Assembly: GCF_900497805.2 (NCBI RefSeq)
Contig: NW_020954556.1
Location: 34,029,312-34,093,311, forward strand
Length of the DNA: 64,000 nucleotides
Direction: 5' to 3'
From: Vombatus ursinus
Lineage: Eukaryota; Chordata; Mammalia; Diprotodontia; Vombatidae
Shown: piece after piece, positions 43,401 through 54,870 of the stretch
How the letters are laid out: each line of letters starts with the position of its first letter
Numbering within the stretch: the stretch's first letter is position 1
Translations under genes and position numbers: made by a program
Notes under the pieces: model-generated
Told to the model about the DNA's origin: nothing
The model's database searches: none
Seen by the model: the letters and a program-made list of their open reading frames with translations, nothing else

Positions 43401-44770
43401 GGTGTGAGAAGTCACCAGGAAGCTGAATAGAGTCATTGAGGAATCCTTTCCACAAGATTAGGTAGTATTGATTTGATTACTGTTCCCCAAAAAAGCAGTG
43501 AATTGGGGGATGGGGGTGGGACAGAGGATATACAGTAAGGCAAGAAGATAATCAGGATGGGTGAATGATGTCTGGAGTATGATTTGAGGACCAACCAGAA
43601 TAGGCTAGATATTCTTAGATATACTAACCCAATCAGGATTGCAGAGCCCCAGGGCAGGGACTGCAGCACCAGCATGCAGCAGGATAATGTGACAGAGGAA
43701 TATGCCCAGGCTGGAGCATTTTAGGGGCTCTGGGGCCAGCTGGGTTATAGATCTTCCGTAAGGTCCTCTTTCTCCTGATGTAGTATGTCTGAACCAGGAA
43801 AGTGACATTTAGGGATGTCAGCCAGAATCATCTCTAATAAAGTTTCCTGGCTCTAGAAGAAACCCTGAGGACACAGCTATAATCCCTCACTGTTGAAAAA
43901 ACTTCATTACATCAAGTCTATGTGTTTCATTTCCTCTTCCCTATAGAACTAGGGGTTTTTCAGTGTTAAATACCAAGTCATTGTATGTCAGATGGTGGGA
44001 ATAGATTTCAGTTATTTTCTTCCTTCTCATTTAATGCTAGGCAAGCCTCTGATGGATTTTTGTCTGTTGCTCCTTACTCACCTGCTTATGGAGAATGTGT
44101 CTTTATACATCTTATTTTCTTCCAGCATTACTTAATGGAATTTGTGGATGAGCCTTGTCCAAGTAGAGAAAGTAATCATGGATTTAGTTGCTGTAGGTTA
44201 GGAAACCCATTTGTATTTGAACTGTCCACCCGCTACAGAAGGATCACAGTCAGTGTTTACATCCAAACAGTCCTTTTTGCAGTAAAAAAATGATCATAAG
44301 GTAACAATTTTTTTAATGCAGGGAAGTTAAACTCCAAATAATTCAGTAAATGCATTTCCAGAGGAGAGAAGGATTTAGAAGTTTTTTTCCCCCCTTGATT
44401 TGGAATAGAACTTTTTCTCTAAGACATTTATATTGGTAAACCTAACATCCCAAATGACAGAAAATCAAATCATAGATAGCTGAGCCCTAAGGGATAGTGC
44501 TAACTCACCAGTATTACCAAGCTTGGGGCATTCAAACAGATACTTGGCAATTGACTCAAAAGTCAAACAAAGCCAATTCAAAGTAAATACTTCTCAACTC
44601 AAAGAATCTGAACATAGAAAGAATAGAGAGTTTTTTTATGGCATCTAAGGGAGAATTTCTGACATTTATTACCTCATTCTCAGACTATCCATTGTTTTTT
44701 TTTTCCACATAAAGCTACCAAACAAAAGAATATGAGAGTCCACTTTGAATTGAGGGCCTGCCTAGAACCA
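43401..44770. other. unassigned sequence
   Basis: About 1.4 kb with no recognisable repeat. The longest frame (102 codons at 43985-44293, sense) has no domain I know. Confidence 0.4.
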
Positions 44771-44771
44771 A

Positions 44772-44900
44772 ACTGGTGTAGCTGCTAGACGTTGGTCTTC
44801 GAGTGAATGAATACTGGGTTTGAATCCTGCTCCAGACAGTAACAATAGCTGTATCACCCTGGACAAATTGCAGCCTGTTTAATCATTAGTATTCTCAACA
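44772..44900 (+). repeat. MIR, sense
   Basis: ACTGGGTTTGAATCCTGCTC, AGCTGTATCACCCTGGACAA and a degenerate 3' part. Confidence 0.65.
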
Positions 44901-45239
44901 GTATAACAGTAAAAGATTGGATATAACAATCTTCAATAAACTAAATATCACATGGAAGTAAAAGGCAAGGCCTACAGTGGGTATGAGAGTGCCATATATC
45001 AGTAAAGAGAAACTTTGTAGAATGAGGTACAAAAAAAAATGTGCTCCAATGGCACACACATGATGCTGGAAGAAATTGAAGAAGTCCTGTAGCAAGTTGG
45101 GTGGTGAACTGCCCCAGTGGATAATGTATGGGAGGACTTGGCCAAGAGTTGAAAGGATGGATAATCATGGGTAGATTACAAACTAAGTTGTTAGAAGAAA
45201 TAACAAATCATTGAAATAACAGTTCCATTTGAATATTTG
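44901..45239. other. unassigned sequence
   Basis: Nothing recognised. Confidence 0.4.
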
Positions 45240-45315
45240 AGGATCCTCTTCTGCAAAATGGAACTATAGCCATACCTACTTCACAAAGTTGTTGTGAAGA
45301 TCAAATAAGATAATG
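45240..45315 (+). repeat. MIR 3' part, sense
   Basis: CTCTTCTGCAAAATGGAACT and ACAAAGTTGTTGTGAAGATC are the MIR core and 3' part. It ends where a mariner-like element begins. Confidence 0.7.
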
Positions 45316-45442
45316 ACTCTGTCTCAAAAGTCTTAGGGCAGTTTTAAATTTGCAAAGCTGATTTAAGTATAAGAAACCTAATTTATAAAGCTTAAGTCAT
45401 CTTTATAAGTGTAAAACTTCCCTAAAACTTTTGGGACACAGT
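45316..45442. mobile_element. mariner-like MITE
   Basis: The left arm (CTGTCTCAAAAGTCTTAGGG) and the reverse complement of the right arm (CTGTGTCCCAAAAGTTTTAG) match with small indels over about 30 bases. The family's CCCAAAAGT-type ends are typical of mammalian mariner MITEs. Internal sequence about 60 bases, no transposase. Confidence 0.7.
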
Positions 45443-45529
45443 ATATATGTAATACACACCGAAAAGTTATATATGGCAGCTTAAGGCTAGGAATATGGTT
45501 TTTAGGTTTATCTGTCATTTAGAATCTCA

Positions 45530-45620
45530 CACTTTTATGCCACTTTGTGCTTTCCTCACAGTAACCTGATAAGTGAGGTAGTACAAGCATTATAACCATT
45601 TTATAGATGAGGAAAGTGAT
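45530..45620 (-). repeat. MIR fragment, antisense
   Basis: CTCACAGTAACCTGATAAGT, GAGGTAGTACAAGCATTATA and ACCATTTTATAGATGAGGAA follow the reversed MIR. Confidence 0.75.
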
Positions 45621-46299
45621 TCTTTCCCCCCCACCCCCACCCCAGACTCACTATGTTCTCCCACGTAACTTCATAGAATTCAACTCTGCTGACTTCTGGC
45701 TTTGACACTTAATGGCTCACTGGTTGAATTTGAACTCTAGAAGTAGACCATGCTTTCCTTTCCATTCCCTCAGATGTTTTGATTCTCTCCTAGTCTATTG
45801 TTTCTCACTCCACATAAGTCCATGTCTGCCTTATGTCTTCACCTTTACCCTTACCCTTCAACTCCCAAGAAAAGTAGCATGTGTCACTTCTTATGGCACA
45901 GAAAGAAACTTAAAGGGGTCATTTAGTCCAACATCCCAGTCAATATTGAAATATTTTTTTTTCTGTTGCATTACTGAGAGTAGGTAATCTACTTAGATAC
46001 TTGAATGGATCATTTTGAAATTAATTTGACCAATGCAATATATGTCATCAATTGGGTTACCATAAAAATCCCAAGCAGGATCCCCTAGACATAGTTTCAA
46101 AAAAATCTATATCTTTAGTAAACAGGGAGGAAGGGACTAGGGGGCGATGGTGATAATTTTCAGATCAGAGGTCATGTGGTATTGGATTTATTAATTATCA
46201 ATATCAGTTATTGACTTAATAATATTCTAAATATAGCAAAGGCCAGTATCTTATTTTTCTGTGGAAAATAATAATGATCATAATTATTATAGTAGTAAA
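45621..46299. other. unassigned sequence
   Basis: C-rich at 45625-45645. A short CR1/THER1-like snippet lies near 45896-45945 (GGGGTCATTTAGTCCAACAT). Otherwise nothing recognised. Confidence 0.4.
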
Positions 46300-46535
46300 A
46301 ATAACAATGATAATAGTAATAGTTAACATTTATATAGCTCTTTAAGGTGTATAAAGAACTTTACATATATTATCATATTTAAGTGTGACAATAGCCCTGT
46401 GAGGTAGGTGCTTTATTATACCCATTTTGCAGGTGAGGAAACTGAAGCAGACAGAGGTTAAGTGACTTACCCAGATTACAGATCCAATGATACTCATGTC
46501 TCCCTGATTTCAAGTCCAGCCTTCTACCATTAAAA
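46300..46535 (-). repeat. MIR-type SINE, antisense
   Basis: TAACATTTATATAGCTCTTT, GCCCTGTGAGGTAGGTGCTT, GTGAGGAAACTGAAGCAGAC and GGTTAAGTGACTTACCCAGA in reversed order; nearly full length. Confidence 0.85.
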
Positions 46536-46551
46536 TGTAAGGCAAAGTTGT

Positions 46552-46790
46552 TGTTGTTCAGTTGTTTCAGTTGTGTCTAACTCTTTATGACCCCATCTGA
46601 AATTTTCTTGGCAAAGTACTTGAGTGGTTTCCTATTTCTTTTTCCAGCTCATTTTACAGATGAGGAAACTGAGGCAAGTAGGGTTAAGTGACTTGCCAAG
46701 AGTCACACAGCTACTAAATGTCTGAGGCCTGAATTGAACTCAGGTCTTCCTGACTCTATGCCCAGCACTCTATCCACTGAGGCACCTACA
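46552..46790 (-). mobile_element. MAR1-type SINE, antisense
   Basis: TTGTTGTTCAGTTGTTTCAG, CTCTTTATGACCCCATCTGA, TTTACAGATGAGGAAACTGA and TCTATCCACTGAGGCACC, the full reversed order. Confidence 0.92.
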
Positions 46791-46894
46791 ACTTTGGCTT
46801 TCTGCAAATACCTGATTGTACAAATTCCTTTGATGAAATTGAATCAAGAATGCAGATCTAACTGAACAAAGAGGATCATAGTATTACTTTGAAT

Positions 46895-46965
46895 TTCATG
46901 TTGCAAAGGTTCTCTAGTATTATCTAGTCCAGCCCCTTATTTTACAGATGATAAAACTTAGGATG
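46895..46965 (-). repeat. THER1/CR1-type 3' tail, antisense
   Basis: TTCTCTAGTATTATCTAGTC and CCCTTATTTTACAGATGATA are the shared reversed tail. Too short to tell the two families apart. Confidence 0.5.
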
Positions 46966-47699
46966 GTTTCCAGTGGTTGCTCCAGGGACAAAAGTACTCA
47001 TACTATCCATCAACTGGTTGTTTTGTTGACATTCTACCAAACAACTAATTCAACTGATTATTTCATCTAAATTGACTGTTGCTTTTTTATAGCCATGTAG
47101 ATCCAGCCTTCAGTTCCTAAAGCAGTCTCAGTCCTAAATTCCAGATGGCCTAGAGGGGAGCAAGAATGCTTGCCACTTCCTGGTTGAGGTTGAAGAGGCA
47201 ATGGATGGTCTCTGAAGATAATTAAAATAAAAGTATCACTTAAAATCTCAAATTTACAGACATTTAAAGTAAACTGCAGATGCTTATTGATTATATTTGT
47301 GAGATAAAGATACATATCATCCTGTGCTTTGCTATTTCTTTTTAATCCTCAACAGATGGTACTGAATATATTATGGTTAAACCCAATAACAACAGATTTT
47401 TCCTTGTCATCCCGACAATCCTAACTCCTTAAAGAGAAAGCTGATTCTAGAACAAGATGGTATACTATACAAATAATAGTAGCTGACTTTTACATACTCC
47501 AAGGATCTGTAATTTCATTGTTGCAGGTATTCCTTTCACTTAAGTAAATTTCAGTCACTCTGATACTTAATAGACGAGCTTCAAACATTGCTTGTTGTGA
47601 ATAAATTCACTGCTTTATAACCCACCAGTGATGACCCTCTCCAAACTTAGCTAGACTGGATGAAGGCAACAAATAAATAATCCATCAGAGTTAGTGTTT
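46966..47699. other. unassigned sequence
   Basis: No recognised gene or repeat. Confidence 0.4.
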
Positions 47700-48130
47700 T
47701 TTCAGCTTGGTTGGACATGATAGACATCATTATCTGCCAGCATAGCCTTGATGGACTCAGGGTTACTTCCATGCCATGATAGGTATTGAGCAAGATGTTT
47801 GTGAATGTACTTATGACATTTCAGCAAAGTCTATGAAATCTGCAGTTAGAACAAGTTTGGCTCAGATGTTGAGTAACCCTGGGCTCCATTCTCCCTTGGC
47901 CATGTGTTCTAGATCCCTGGCATACTATTACCTCACTGTCCCCCCCCCCCCCAAGACTATTTGACTCTCCTAGATCCCTCCCATAGTCTTTCTGTATATA
48001 AGGTCCATCTTGTCTACATTAAGGTGTTCAGATTCTTACAATCTAGTCAATAGCTTACTAATGTTCAGACACTGTAAGAGTCTGCCCAATATGACAGATG
48101 TTCTAATAAACCTTGTCTTTGGCTGAAAAG
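47700..48130 (+). mobile_element. possible LTR 3' part of a retrovirus-like element
   Basis: A TATA-like TATATAAG at 47995-48002, CCATCTTGTCTAC after it, and AATAAA at 48105-48110 followed by CCTTGTCTTTGGCTGAAA have LTR-like spacing. A run of about 12 C lies at 47940. The left end is not clear and no internal genes are seen. A fossil of uncertain family and age. Confidence 0.35.
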
Positions 48131-48179
48131 AAAGGAAGGAAATGTTAAGTTGGGAGCTCAATGTAAGGACCAAGCTTTA

Positions 48180-49378
48180 TTTTTAAAAATTTTTTATTTG
48201 TTTTATTAAATATTTTCCAATTACATGTAAAAATTTAACAATCATTTTAAAAATTTTGAGTTTCAAATTTTCTCCCTCCCCCTCACTCCTCCCTACTCCT
48301 TGAGAAAGCCAGAACTTTGATTTCAATTATATATCTGAGGTCATGCAAAACATATTTACATATTAGCCATATTGCAAGAGAAAACACAAAATAGAACAAT
48401 AAAAATAAAGTAAAAAAAACATTTGCTTCAATCTGCATTCAGAGTTCATCAGTTCTCTCTCTGGAGGTGAGTAGAATTCTTTCATTATTGGCCTTTTGGA
48501 AGCCCCTTGTATTATCGTCTTGATCAAAATAGCTAAGTCTTTCACAGTTGATCATATTTACAACATGCTGTTATGTACAATGCCCTCCTTGATTGGTTTT
48601 TTTTCATTTTCCATCAGTTTATATAAGTCTTCCCAGGTTTTTATGGAACCATCTTGTTCATCATTTGTTGTAGCACAATAGTATTCTATCACAATCATAT
48701 ACCACAAGTTGTTTAGCCATTCCCAAATGGTGAATGTTCTTCATTTTCCAATTTTTTGCCATCACAAAAAGAATTGCTATAAATATTTTTGTATAAAGAA
48801 GTTCTTCTTCCTTTTCTTTGATCTCTTTTGGAAACAGATCTATTAGTGGTATTGCTGGGTCAAATGGTATGCATACTTTTCTAGCTATTTGGGCATATTT
48901 CCAAATTATTCTCCAGGATGGTTGGACTAGTTAACAAATTCACCAACAGTGCATTAGTGGCCCAGTTTTTCCACATCCCTTCCAACATTTGTCATTTTCC
49001 TTGTCTGTCATGTTAGTAATCTCATAGATGTGAAATAGTAACTCAAAGCTGTTTTAATTTTCATTTCTCTAGTCAGTAGTGATTTAGAGAATGTTTTCAT
49101 GTGACTATTGATTTCTTCTGAAAACTCCCCATTCATGACCTTTAACCATTTGTCAATTAAGGAATGGCCCTAATTTTTTTTTTATAAATTTGGCTTAGTT
49201 CCTTATCTATTTTAAGAAATGAGACCTTTATCAGAGACACTTGCTGCAAATTTTTTCCCCAGTATCCTTTTTTCTTTCTAATTTCAGCTACATAGTTTTG
49301 TTGGTGCAAAAGCTTTTTAATTTCAAGTAATCAGAATTATCTGTTTTACTTTCCATAATCCCCTCTCCCTCAGGATCA
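48180..49378 (-). mobile_element. older L1 3' end, antisense
   Basis: The 3' UTR (TATTTTCCAATTACATGTAA) differs from the L1 ends at 23, 32 and 57 kb. ORF2 C-terminal landmarks follow: TAGCACAATAGTATTCTATC, GGTATTGCTGGGTCAAATGG, TTTTCATTTCTCTAGTCAGT and GAGACCTTTATCAGAGACAC. 5'-truncated, more diverged than the others. Confidence 0.85.
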
Positions 49379-49382
49379 CTTT

Positions 49383-49480
49383 ATTTATTTAAAGTTTTTT
49401 TTCCTTAATTACACATAAAAACAATTTTTGACATTAGTTTTTTTTTAAAAAAGAATTTTGAGTTCCAAACAGGAGCAGGT
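49383..49480 (-). mobile_element. second L1 3'-UTR fragment
   Basis: CTTAATTACACATAAAAACA, TTTTGACATTAG and a GAATTTTGAGTTCCAAAC stretch repeat the terminal 3' UTR text seen at 48200-48280, so this is a separate end adjoining the first. Confidence 0.65.
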
Positions 49481-49599
49481 CGTAAAAGATCAAGGTATTT
49501 GAAACATTTTGGGCAGGAAATTTAAAACCAATAAGGAATAGATATACCACCAAACTAGTTTTGACTTTGGCTTTATTACTAGATGAATTTCATCTCACT

Positions 49600-49745
49600 A
49601 ATCCAACATGCATTTATTGAGATTCTATTCTGTGTAAGGCATTGTGTCTTAAAACAAACAAAAACAATCTTTGCCCTCAAAAAGCTCATATTTCATTGGG
49701 GAAATTGATTGTTTATGAAGCTATATGAACATGGTGGTACCATTC
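49600..49745 (-). repeat. L2 3' end, antisense
   Basis: CATGCATTTATTGAGATTCT, TGTAAGGCATTGTGTCTTAA and TTGCCCTCAAAAAGCTCATA in reversed L2 order. Confidence 0.8.
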
Positions 49746-49904
49746 AACCCCTGTAATCAGTCTGGACTGACAAATCAATTCAGGCAACACATTTATTTGG
49801 TATCATTTAGTGACACCAAGTAAAATGAGAAGGGGTAGAATATCAGTTCAATTGATATTTTGTTTTTCTACTCATTGAATTGCTACCTTGAAGACATAAG
49901 CTAT

Positions 49905-50095
49905 TAGTATAGTGGGTGTAGTGCTGCTACTAAAGTCAGGAAGAGCTGAGTTCATATTCAACTTGCTGTGTGGCCCTTTACAAATCACTTATACCACCTC
50001 TTTCCCAGGGCTATTAAGAGATGCAAATGAGATAATATTTCTAAAATTCTTAGCATAGGATATGTTGCAGAAGAGGTGCTTAATAAGTATGATTT
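49905..50095 (+). repeat. MIR-type SINE, sense, worn
   Basis: AGTATAGTGGGTGTAGTGCT, CAGGAAGAGCTGAGTTCATA, GCTGTGTGGCCCTTTACAAA and GGTGCTTAATAAGTATG in order. Confidence 0.65.
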
Positions 50096-50204
50096 TTTTC
50101 CCACTTAACTTCCTATGTTATCCAAGTAGCTATTGCAATGCAGTTTTGCAAGTCAGCAGGTTCAAATTACAAGTAGAAGCTCTGAGGCAAGTGACCAATT
50201 AAAA

Positions 50205-50325
50205 AACAAAATTATTGAACCCTTAAATGTGATGAGCCCTGAGGATAAAAAGAAATGTAAAAGCATGGTCTCCGCTCTCAAAGATCTCATGTTCCAGTAG
50301 AGACAACATCAAGCAACTACAGGAT
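50205..50325 (-). repeat. L2 3' end, antisense
   Basis: AATTATTGAACCCTTAAATG, GAGCCCTGAGGATAAAAAGA and GTCTCCGCTCTCAAAGATCT follow the reversed L2 terminus. Confidence 0.65.
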
Positions 50326-51089
50326 ATTCCAAAAGTCCTGATTTTTGAGATTCCCCATGTGAATACAGCCCTCATATTTTGAAATGTCGAACATTCTAGC
50401 TGTGATGAATGAAAATCACCAAAGGTGGACTTTTTGGGTAACTAATAATCTATGTATTAATTAGGCTAGCTGGCAATCAATAAATTGATGTTCGGTTGTT
50501 CCTCTCAATAACCGAAGATGCTAAAGGAGACTCTGAAATAACTTAAATCCCTTCTGAAAGAAAATTTCCCTGACAAGTAATAATAAACCCAGATTTGTGG
50601 ACATTTAGTAAAGAGGTGAACTGAAAGTTGTCAGCTCCACCTGCTGAGAACATTGCTTGATGACAAGACTCAGGAGTTTCCAGGCATCTGGGCAGGGGAA
50701 GTCATCTCTATTTAGACCTCTCCAGCTAGTTTTCTTTTTCATGAACTGGATTGTCCTAGACTCAAGCGCAGGTCATTAGGACAGGTAGTTCTTTCCCTGG
50801 CCAAGGCTCATGTAGACTGAATTCTGTGTTTACTTTAACCAGAAAGTAAGTCTCCCAGTTGGGTAGGGTCCCACCCAATGGAGTATGTGCCTTAAAGGCT
50901 AATAACATACAGCATCTCAGCTATGCCCTTCAGAAGCTGACCTTTTCAGGAATCGGTTTTAACAGAAATAAAAGGAAAAGAGTGGATCATAAATTAGTAA
51001 TTAGTTATTCATATAGTAGTATACTATTTATTTCTGTCATATCCCAAAGTAAGTTGGCACATAGCAAAATTTGGCACATAGAAGCTAGC
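50326..51089. other. unassigned sequence, one mariner-like end
   Basis: TACAGGATATTCCAAAAGTC near 50326 resembles a mariner end, but no matching opposite end is visible nearby. Nothing else recognised. Confidence 0.35.
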
Positions 51090-51639
51090 TATCATCTAGT
51101 ACAATCCATCAAGATTCTTTTCTACCATATATCCTACTCCTCCAAAAAATGTCTATAAAATCCTTGCTTGAAGACCTCCAATGGAAATGGGGTGAGGTTC
51201 AACCAATTACTTCCAGAAGTAGCCCATTACACTTTTGGACAGTTGTGATTATAAAAATGTATAGACATCAAGCCTAAATTGCCTTCTCATAATTTCTGTC
51301 CACTGTACTTAGTTATGCTTTTGCGTGCTAAACAGAACATGTCTAATACCTCTTCCACATCATAGTCTTTCAGTACTTGAAGAGCTTATCATATGCCCCC
51401 ATAAGCCTTCTCTTCTCATATCTAGGCTAAATATTTCCAAGTCCTTGATCTAATTTTCAAAAGGCATGGAATAGAGAGACCTGTCACAATCCCAGTCTTT
51501 TTTCTTTGGACATTCTAGTTATTTCTAATTTTTTTGTGGTGCCTCGAACTAAACACAATGTTCTAGATGTGGATAAACTAAGCCACAGTAAAAAGGGGAT
51601 TGTCATACCCTTATTCCTGGAAGCTATATCTTATTTCTG

Positions 51640-51956
51640 AACTTCACTATTACCACTTAGCTGCCTCCTACCTTACACCTATAGGCCCTTTCTCCCACTG
51701 TTGTACTCATACCAGAAGCTCAATTTTAGGGAAAACACCAGGCCAGACTTTAATTCTTTCCCCCTATACCATAATGCCACGAGAGGGTAATCCTATCCCT
51801 TTGCTTTTTATTTCCTTTTTTTGTATTATCTTCCCCTATTAGAATGCAAGCTCATTGAGGGCAGAGACTGTCTTTCTTTTTGCTTATGTTTTATCCTTAG
51901 TACTTAGCACAGTATCTAGAAAATAACAAGAATTTGAGAAATGCTTGTTGATTAAT
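51640..51956 (+). mobile_element. L2 3' end, sense, within CR1
   Basis: ATTAGAATGCAAGCTCATTG, GGGCAGAGACTGTCTTTCTT and TACTTAGCACAGTATCTAGA, ending GCTTGTTGATTAATTT. Confidence 0.8.
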
Positions 51957-52009
51957 TTAAGGAGCGCAAGATCACATTAACTTTTTTGATCTCCATATTT
52001 CACTATTAG

Positions 52010-52135
52010 CCTCGTTAGATTATGATCTCCTTGTGGGTAGGGATTCTCTTTTGCTTTTCTTTGCATCCCAAATACTTAGGACAGCATCTGACACATAGCA
52101 TGTGTTAAATAAATGCCTACTGACTGACTATTGAC
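52010..52135 (+). mobile_element. L2 3' end, sense, within CR1
   Basis: TTAGATTATGATCTCCTTGT, TTTGCATCCCAAATACTTAG and AGCATGTGTTAAATAAATGC, ending in GACT repeats. Confidence 0.82.
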
Positions 52136-52362
52136 TCACTACTGACATACTGAGCATGCAGTCCATCTGAATCTTTTTCAAGTAAAAAAAATAATGATGT
52201 TAAAACATCTCAGATTTATATTTGTCATCCCAGTGACACCCTTAAGCTATATCTTTCCTGAGTAAAGCTTTGTATGTAAGTATGCAGTAACTGAAAAAGT
52301 ACCAGGTTTTCAAAGGAACAAAAGACCTGAATTCTGTGCCCAGCTGAGCCTCTTACTTATAA

Positions 52363-52645
52363 TGGAGGCAGCAACATACCATAGTAGACAGAGTACTCGA
52401 CCTAGAGTCAGGATGACCTGAGTTGAAATACGGCCTCACTTACTAGCCATGCAACTTTGCACAAGTCACTTAACCTGTGCCTGCCTCTATTTCCTCATCT
52501 GTAAACTGGGGAGGGGGAAGCAATAATAGCACCTACTTCCCAGGGCTGTTGTGAGGATGAAGTGAGATAATATTTGTAAAGCACTTAGCAAATATGAAAG
52601 TACTATATAAGTGCTAGCTAGCATTATGTTGTTGTTGTTATCATA
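52363..52645 (+). repeat. MIR-type marsupial SINE, sense
   Basis: CAGAGTACTCGACCTAGAGT, TGCACAAGTCACTTAACCTG, CTCATCTGTAAACTGGGGAG, TTGTAAAGCACTTAGCAAAT and GCTAGCTAGCATTATG. Nearly full length. Its 3' end resembles the element at the left edge of the window. Confidence 0.85.
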
Positions 52646-52768
52646 ATATGACCTTGAGTAAGTCACTTCCTCTCTTTGATCCTCAGTTTCATTATGTAAT
52701 ATAAGGAAGAAATTATCTTTGAGATCCGGTAGCCTATTATAGCACCAACACATTCTATGATTCTCATT
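52646..52768 (+). repeat. THER1-like SINE 3' part, sense
   Basis: TATGACCTTGAGTAAGTCAC, GATCCTCAGTTTCATTATGT and ACATTCTATGATTC. Confidence 0.7.
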
Positions 52769-52921
52769 TATGATATTCAATATTATCTTTGAGAATGATG
52801 CATCCTCATGTCAAATGGGCTTTTATATTTCCTATATCTTCCTTATGGAGCAGGATGTTGACATATAAAGAACTCAAGTTTCTACTGAGCACTAACATCA
52901 CTAGAAAAAAAAGTGCTATTA

Positions 52922-52955
<34 letters not shown>

Positions 52956-53580
52956 TTCCAGATAACATTCCTATTGAAATATAAATATACTGAAATATAT
53001 AGGAAGATTTTTAGATTTGATTAATCCCTTGTTTATGACTTATAGGAAGATATTCACAGGATTAGAAAATGAAGAAGACAAGTTCACATTTCTGTAAGAT
53101 TCAACAACATTTGTGTAAACTTGCCACAAGAGGCTAAAGTGATCAATTCTCCCATAAGGCAAATGCCTACAAGGAGGAATGAAAGTGTCTACTTAATATT
53201 TTATATTGTAACAGCCTAGCTGTCTCATTTTGTGTATTATTTTATTTACTTCATTGCAATTTGGTAGATAAAAGATTGTTTCCAGGTGAAGAAAATTAAA
53301 GTGACTTAGCTTCATTAAGTTTCTATATAGAGATCAGTATTTTTCTGTGTTGCCAAGAGGAATGTTGAACAAAATAAAGAAATTTGAGGGAAAGAAGGTA
53401 AGATCACAGAGTACTGCAAACACATGGGAAAATATTTTTATTAGACACAAAGTTACACATACACACACAGACACAAACAAACTATTACACAGGCAATATT
53501 TTTTAGGCATGATGATATTCAGCCTAAGACAAAAAGTGAATATGGAAGTCTGGCAATTTTAGAAGACAAAATAATATTCT
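52769..53580. other. unassigned sequence with a CA microsatellite
   Basis: A clean CA run lies at 52922-52953. Otherwise no recognised element or gene. Confidence 0.4.
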
Positions 53581-53817
53581 AAAATTTTTTAAAAGGCCCA
53601 ATAAGGGCCTTATAAATTTTTTTAAAATTAAATTTAAATTAAATTAAATTAAAAATTAATTTTTAATAAATAAAAATATATAATATAATAATTAATTAAT
53701 ATATTATATATAATATATAAAAATAAATAATGTATAATGATAAAAAATAAAAATAAAAAATTTTAAATTTAAATTAAATTAAAATTAAAAAAAATTAAAA
53801 TTTTTTTAAAAGGCCCA
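53581..53817. repeat. AT-only island between 21 bp direct repeats, with a GGCCC hairpin
   Basis: AAAATTTTTTAAAAGGCCCA at 53581-53600 recurs with one extra T at 53797-53817. Between them, after the hairpin AAGGCCC-AATAA-GGGCCTT (53593-53611), almost every base is A or T, in units such as AAATTAAATT. Confidence 0.85.
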
Positions 53818-53911
53818 TTAAACTATACGATCAACTGCTTTCCAAAGAAATCCAATAGGAAATGGAATAGCAAAATAAATGTGATTATGTCTGTGTGCAC
53901 ATATGAACAGC

Positions 53912-54870
53912 AGAACCATAGAATGTGAGAAGGGGAAAGGACATCAGTGGCCATCTAGTCACACTCCTATAGGAAAAGAATGTCCACTATAACATGCCGA
54001 CAAGTTATGGTTTGTGCCTTGCTTTAGGAAGGGGAAGACACCACTTCTTGAGGCAGCCTATTTCACTTTTGGATAGTTCTAATCATCAGGTTGTACTTTC
54101 TGACATCAAAGATGCCTCTGCAACTTTCACTCAATGCTCCTGATTCTGCTCTCTGGGAACAAAGAGAATAAGGTAATTCCTTCTTCCACATAACAACCCT
54201 TAAAATACCTGAAGAGAACCATCCTGACTCCTGTTAGTATTATCTTATATCATGTTATGTACTCAAGGACATTCACCATACTGGTTCTCCTCCTTTAGAC
54301 ACTCTCTAGTTTATTAAGTGCTTCTTAAACTTCAGTTCCCAAAACATAGTACTACTGTATCACCTCTTTTTCTGTAAGATATGCCTTTCTTAATCTAGTT
54401 CAAGATCATCTTAGCTTTTTGGGTTGCCACATCACAGTGCTAATACATATTTAACTTGTAGTCCACTAAAACTCCCAGATCTTTTTCAGAACAATTGCTG
54501 TTTTTAATTTTTTTTTACCCAAGAGTAAAAATTTATTTGTCTTTGATTTCATCTTATTAGATTCAGCCCAAAGTTCTTGCCTTTCAATATCTTTCTGAAT
54601 TCTAATGATTATCCAGTGTGCTTTTTATCCTTCCAGGTTTATTTAATCTGAAAATGTGATGAACATCCTTGCCTTTGTTCAAGTAGCTAATAAAAATGCT
54701 CAATAGCAGATGGTCAAACATAGATCTCTGTTTTAGTCAGCTGGAGACCTATTGCCACATTACTATTGACAACTGCTCTTTGAGTATTTGAGTCCCACAA
54801 AGTCTGAATCCATTTAACTACATTCTCTCCTTCCTTTCCATGAGAAAGCTATGAAATCCTTTACCATCTT
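53912..54870 (-). mobile_element. CR1/L3-clade LINE, antisense, about 960 bp
   Basis: Starts at the reversed terminus (ACCATAGAATGTGAGAAGGG) and continues uninterrupted: CTTGAGGCAGCCTATTTCAC, AGTACTACTGTATCACCTCT, GGGTTGCCACATCACAGTGC, ACTCCCAGATCTTTTTCAGA, GATTTCATCTTATTAGATTC and CACAAAGTCTGAATCCATTT. Best CR1 copy in the window and the yardstick for the others. Confidence 0.82.

Larger units (their letters stand above)
51090..52185 (-). mobile_element. CR1/L3-clade LINE, antisense, in three pieces
   Basis: Piece one, 51090-51640: AAGACCTCCAATGGAAATGG, TTCTCTTCTCATATCTAGGC and AATGTTCTAGATGTGGATAA. Piece two, 51957-52009: GCGCAAGATCACATTAACTT. Piece three, 52136-52185: GCATGCAGTCCATCTGAATC. 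In order they follow the CR1 layout seen uninterrupted at 53912-54870. L2 sequence fills both breaks. Confidence 0.75.

Noticed and set aside
43985-44293. 102-codon sense frame
   Set aside because: No recognisable domain or splice context, and a length expected by chance in 64 kb.
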